Source of the DNA: Lytechinus variegatus
Lineage: Eukaryota > Echinodermata > Echinoidea > Temnopleuroida > Toxopneustidae
Assembly: GCF_018143015.1 (NCBI RefSeq)
Contig: NC_054742.1
Span: 60,644,853-60,708,852 of the forward strand
Direction of reading: 5' to 3'
Length of the DNA stretch: 64,000 bases
In this document: one piece after another, positions 60,302 to 64,000 of the stretch
Layout: each line of letters opens with the position of its first letter
How positions within the stretch are numbered: position 1 is the first letter of the stretch
Made by a program: the position numbers and the translations under genes
The notes under the pieces: generated by a model
What the model saw: only the letters and a program-made list of their open reading frames with translations
Told to the model about the DNA's origin: nothing
Databases searched by the model: none

Positions 60302-62267
60302 GCCTACAGCAGGGGCGTAGTAGATAGCGGTGGGGATGGGGGGGATGCATCCCCCCCAGAATTTTAGGTGGGGGGGATGGTGTGTACAATCATCCCCCCC
60401 AGGTTTCTGTGGGGGAAGAAGCAAAACTATACAGTAATAAAGCAATGAATGCTAGTTAAAATCAATCAATAATAATAGCAGTAATAATCATAACGTACAG
60501 CAATGACAAACATGATCAAAATTGGACTTTTATTCAGAGTCAATCATCTTATATGCATTTACAACTTGCAAGTTTTAAGTAATAACAACTGTCTTGCGTC
60601 GTCATATACATTTAAGGATCGATATTCAGAGTTTTCACCAAGTACATTTTCCTTTAATTAATTATGTATTTGCAAAGGAGATAAGTTCAAAATATTTCAT
60701 TACAGATTTAGAAAGTGTCGCTTAATCACTCCCTTTCAGAGCAATTGCTTTCATAAACACATTAACACTGTTCAAACGAATTAATAAGAAATTACCGATA
60801 CACATACATTGACCCTTTTCCCTGCTGGGGAAATGTCCTCAACCCCTACTTTGCAAAGGAAAGGTGAAAATTTTCAGTCTCTAAGGAGCGAATTAGTAAA
60901 TGAATGATTTTGGAATGAAAGTGCAAATTTTGGATGGCCTCAGTGATATCCGAGGTTTTTTTCACTCAATATTCACTCTTTCATATATATTCACTCCTTA
61001 AAGAGTGAACTATTTCACTAATTTTTTCAGAGTACTTTGCGCTTTTCAAAGAAGGTAGAATCATCCAATATATAGACATGCCATAATTCACGAAGGCAGA
61101 TTGAATCAATCCATGGATAAGATTAATTTATGGTCTAAGTTAGCGCTCATACTTTTGTACTTATACATGTACTGATTATTGAATCGTTCAAGAGAATAGG
61201 AACTTAGCAAGTATGTTCCTTTCGAGCGTGTTACCTGATACTGCCATATGAAGCATTAGTATGCCTGTTTTTCCTTCATGTTGGGCATTATAATCCTTTA
61301 CTGTTAAGGACTGTTTTGCATAACTATATTGGGTGAAAATAAACGTCTTCCAGTTTCAAGAAGAAGTAAGTCGAGGCGCAATGTATTTTGGAATTATACC
61401 AGTGATTTCTGTACGTGCGCAGTCTTCTAGGTTTGAAGGTTATAAACTGTTACATTTCCTTACCTATGTTTTTATCATAATCATCATAACAAGGTACATA
61501 ATAAGAAATGAATCGAAATTATAACAAGTTACTATCTATACAGTTTACTTCCGACAACCCGGTGAGGTTTATTTCATTTCCATACTTAATTCAATCAAGC
61601 CTTTGTAATCATGGTAATTTTAAACAGAGTGTGCTTATCATTTTAGTGTCCGCATATCTGCACGTGGATAAGAAATATAATGTTGAGCTTTTTTATTTTA
61701 CCCCTATTACTATAATTGTAATTGATATTTTTTTAATTATTTGGCTGTTTATTTGTTTATTCCTTTAGTTGTTGATTCATTCGTTTGATCATTAACAATA
61801 TCGCTACTTTTTTAAAAGAGTATACTACTATACAAGTAAAATAAGGAATACTAGTTATTCTAGATCATGTTTTTAGCAGGACTGTCATGACCAAGATATA
61901 ACTAGACATCCGACAAATGACATTTCTCTTATGATCATCTTTACTCATTGTCATTAATCAAATAAAAGATTACTGCCATGAAAAATGTGCAAGGAAGTTT
62001 TTGTTTATTACTGGATGCCCTGTTTATTGCTGAAAGCAAAAGTGATTAAAAGACACACGAGATAATCCATGAGGCAGATCGTATTATTTTGTTATCTTTA
62101 ACTCGTCTGCTTTGGCCCATGATATTTTGTTTTTATCGAGTACGTTATCTCCTTCATTCTTTATATTAATTATATATATATATATATATATTATACATAT
62201 AAAGTATGACCCAGCTAGGGATCATCCCCCCCAGGTCTAAGGACCTGTCTACGCCACTGGCCTACAG
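60302..62267. mobile_element. hAT-type element (1950 bp) with 8-bp target duplication
   Basis: The element runs from 60310 (CAGGGGCGTAGTAGA) to 62259; its right end, read in reverse, is CAGTGGCGTAGACA. It is flanked by GCCTACAG at 60302-60309 and again at 62260-62267. CAGNG ends and an exact 8-bp duplication are hallmarks of hAT transposons. Both subterminal regions carry C/G homopolymers and CATCCCCCC words. The interior is AT-rich with only short frames and no recognisable transposase or BED finger, so it is non-autonomous or an old deletion copy. Confidence 0.8.
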
Positions 62268-63482
62268 CCAATAGCAAAAAGTTACTAGAGGTTTAGTCTT
62301 GGTTAAAGAGCTTTAATATTATATTTTGAAGGTGAATTCAAAATCTAGGTTTAGGGCATAGAGATGTATACTAATTAGGGGTAGTAAAGCTAGGTTATCA
62401 GAATACTTTTTTTTTATTTTGTGAAGCATTTGAAATAAAAATCAGGATACCAATCACATCTGGGTCTGTTCAAATTATAGACTTATTACAGAGATACGGT
62501 TTAGAGGAGCATTAATTAGTTTAATCTAGGGTTAACTTTAGACTAAATTTCTACTGCTATCAGAATACGGTCCAGAGAATGTAGGCCCTTATAGAGCTTG
62601 CAGCTCACAGAGCTAGAAATATGTTTAGGGATGGTAGGTGCGTCGACCCATAGTCGTTATCCTCCTCTATGAATTATAAACCAAGCCAAAAAAATGAGGG
62701 ATCCATGCAGACATGGCTAATGGAACATTGGCTATGAAAATATCGACCAAAAAGATGAAGGAAAAGAAAAGTGCGTGTCTCTGACGTCACTTTCCTAAAC
62801 TACCACTTTTCTAAATCTCCATATATTTTGTTTGCTTTGGGGGGGATCTTGTCCTCTTTTCCTACTTTTATCGGGCACATTTCCACAACTTGTACCCTGT
62901 TTTTAGCATTCTTTGTATATGCTTCGAGTCAATATTTCAATTTTTTCGTTGTTTTTAATCGTTATTATTTTTAAAAGCGAGAAAGATAAAGATGAGAATA
63001 CAATTTACACAAGTTATTTTGGAGCACTGTTATTTCGAGGAGTCAATTTCTATCAGCTATCCATTTTATATTTTTACTAAAAATAATGTAATGCGTGTTA
63101 TCGCAATTTGGGGAGGGGGCATGAATCTGTATGAAACTGTCTTTCTTTCGTTTTTTTATCTTTCTTTCTTTATTTCTCCCTTTCTTGTTTTTGTACTATA
63201 AGGTTGAATTAGGTACGTAGATAATCGTGCTCCGAAAGTGTTAATTGGTCGGTATAAAAATAATAATATCATGACAGGATGAAGGCCCACGTCATGTACG
63301 TGGTGATGTATGAACGTTTATCATCATTATGTTTATGAATAATCTCGTTGTAAGATGATGATAAAGCCTGTGAATTCGCTTTTGTTTCGTGGTGGAACAA
63401 AAGTGCATTATACATGACAAGACAAAGAACAAAGTGTGGCTATTTGCCAACACATACCTTAGCTCCGACGGTGCACACTAAG
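62268..63482. other. Non-coding region between hAT and foldback element
   Basis: AT-rich sequence, no gene recognised. Short open frames at 62771-62974 and 62992-63201 are Phe/Ile/Tyr-rich and overlap T-rich sequence, so I do not call them. Confidence 0.5.
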
Positions 63483-63790
63483 AAATAAAGGTTTAAAATT
63501 GAACCCCGAAAGGTTGATGCAAAATCAGCACCCTATGGGTTAAAAAATTGAACCCCTGATTTCAAAAATTGAACCCTGCGGTTGGGGTTCATTTTTGCAC
63601 CCTGCGGGTTCAAAACTGCACCCCTAAATTTTAAATTGAATTCCTAGGGGTGCAGTTTTCCGCAGGGTGCAAAAATGAACCCCAACCGCAGGGTTCAATT
63701 TTTGAACCCCAAATCAGGGGTTCAATTTTTTAACCCATAGGGTGCTGATTTTGCATCAACCTTTCGGGGTTCAATTTTGAATCTTTATTT
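63483..63790. repeat. 308-bp foldback element, near-perfect inverted repeat
   Basis: The left side starts AAATAAAGG, then AAAATTGAACCCCGAAAGG, and is mirrored from the right end (CCTTTCGGGGTTCAATTTTG, then CTTTATTT). The arms of roughly 145 bp differ mainly by two insertions/deletions involving GGGGTT and GGTTC units, with the centre near 63637-63645. Within each arm the words GAACCC and GGGTTCA recur. It is non-coding. Confidence 0.85.
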
Positions 63791-64000
63791 GGAAGTTGCC
63801 CCCCCCCCTACCCGGTGAATATACACAATTATTCGTTAGGGAATCACCCTCCTGCCCCCCCCATCCCCCCCCAAAAAAAATATATATATATTTATATCTG
63901 CATTTGTAACAATACAAAAATGTGGGTTTATAACCAATACTGTCTGTTTCATATCCCAGCCCCAAATCATGTTTAGCTCATTTCCTGCCTTTGGAGAGGG
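63791..64000. other. Window end, low-complexity and unassigned
   Basis: It contains C homopolymers near 63801 and 63856, and a TA run near 63880. No gene is visible. Confidence 0.5.

Overview
This is a 64 kb piece of an AT-rich animal genome. Genes have short exons, GT-AG introns with consistent phases, and AATAAA signals; there are no bacterial features. The repeat landscape (many short inverted-repeat DNA elements, long C/G homopolymers at element ends, hAT ends beginning CAGGGGCG or CAGTGGCG, TAGGCCTA and AGATCT words) together with EMI/EGF receptors suggests a marine deuterostome, most likely an echinoderm such as a sea urchin. That assignment is an inference from style, not from a diagnostic gene.

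The first three quarters hold four plus-strand genes that I assembled exon by exon; all encode single-pass membrane proteins with an N-terminal EMI domain. Gene A (3344-10105, 6 exons, 305 aa) is signal peptide, EMI, transmembrane segment and a tyrosine-bearing tail. Gene B (13073-26124, 10 exons, about 535 aa) is signal peptide, divergent EMI, EGF/laminin-type EGF repeats, stalk, transmembrane segment and a tail with an ITAM-like pair; it resembles the Draper/CED-1/MEGF10/PEAR1 class of engulfment receptors, but exon 7 carries one extra base that creates a stop. Gene C (32236-35501, 6 exons, 382 aa) and gene D (43119-47163, 5 exons, 301 aa) are paralogues with exons 2-4 of identical length (99, 107, 223 nt). 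Both have a histidine-rich region before the EMI domain. C has a second histidine-rich block in its cytoplasmic tail next to PPxY and PTAP motifs; D has a furin-type site between the histidine-rich region and the EMI domain and a very short tail.

Between B and C lies an orphan terminal exon (30124-30332) resembling fibronectin type I modules. From 47 kb to the end I find no convincing gene, only two weak exon candidates near 51.7-52.4 kb.

The rest is repeats: a 1950-bp hAT-type element with an 8-bp target duplication (60310-62259), a 977-bp Tc1/mariner-type non-autonomous element (36221-37197), several foldback or terminal-inverted-repeat elements, a LINE 3' fragment (8796-9515), a tRNA-derived SINE, GATA/GACA microsatellite, a perfect 111-bp palindrome (59110-59220) and a 1.3-kb tract dominated by CTAG/AGATCT/AGGCCT words.

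Taken together, the genes form a small cluster of EMI-domain surface receptors. The sequence supports shared architecture; a joint role in recognition, engulfment or metal binding is inference.
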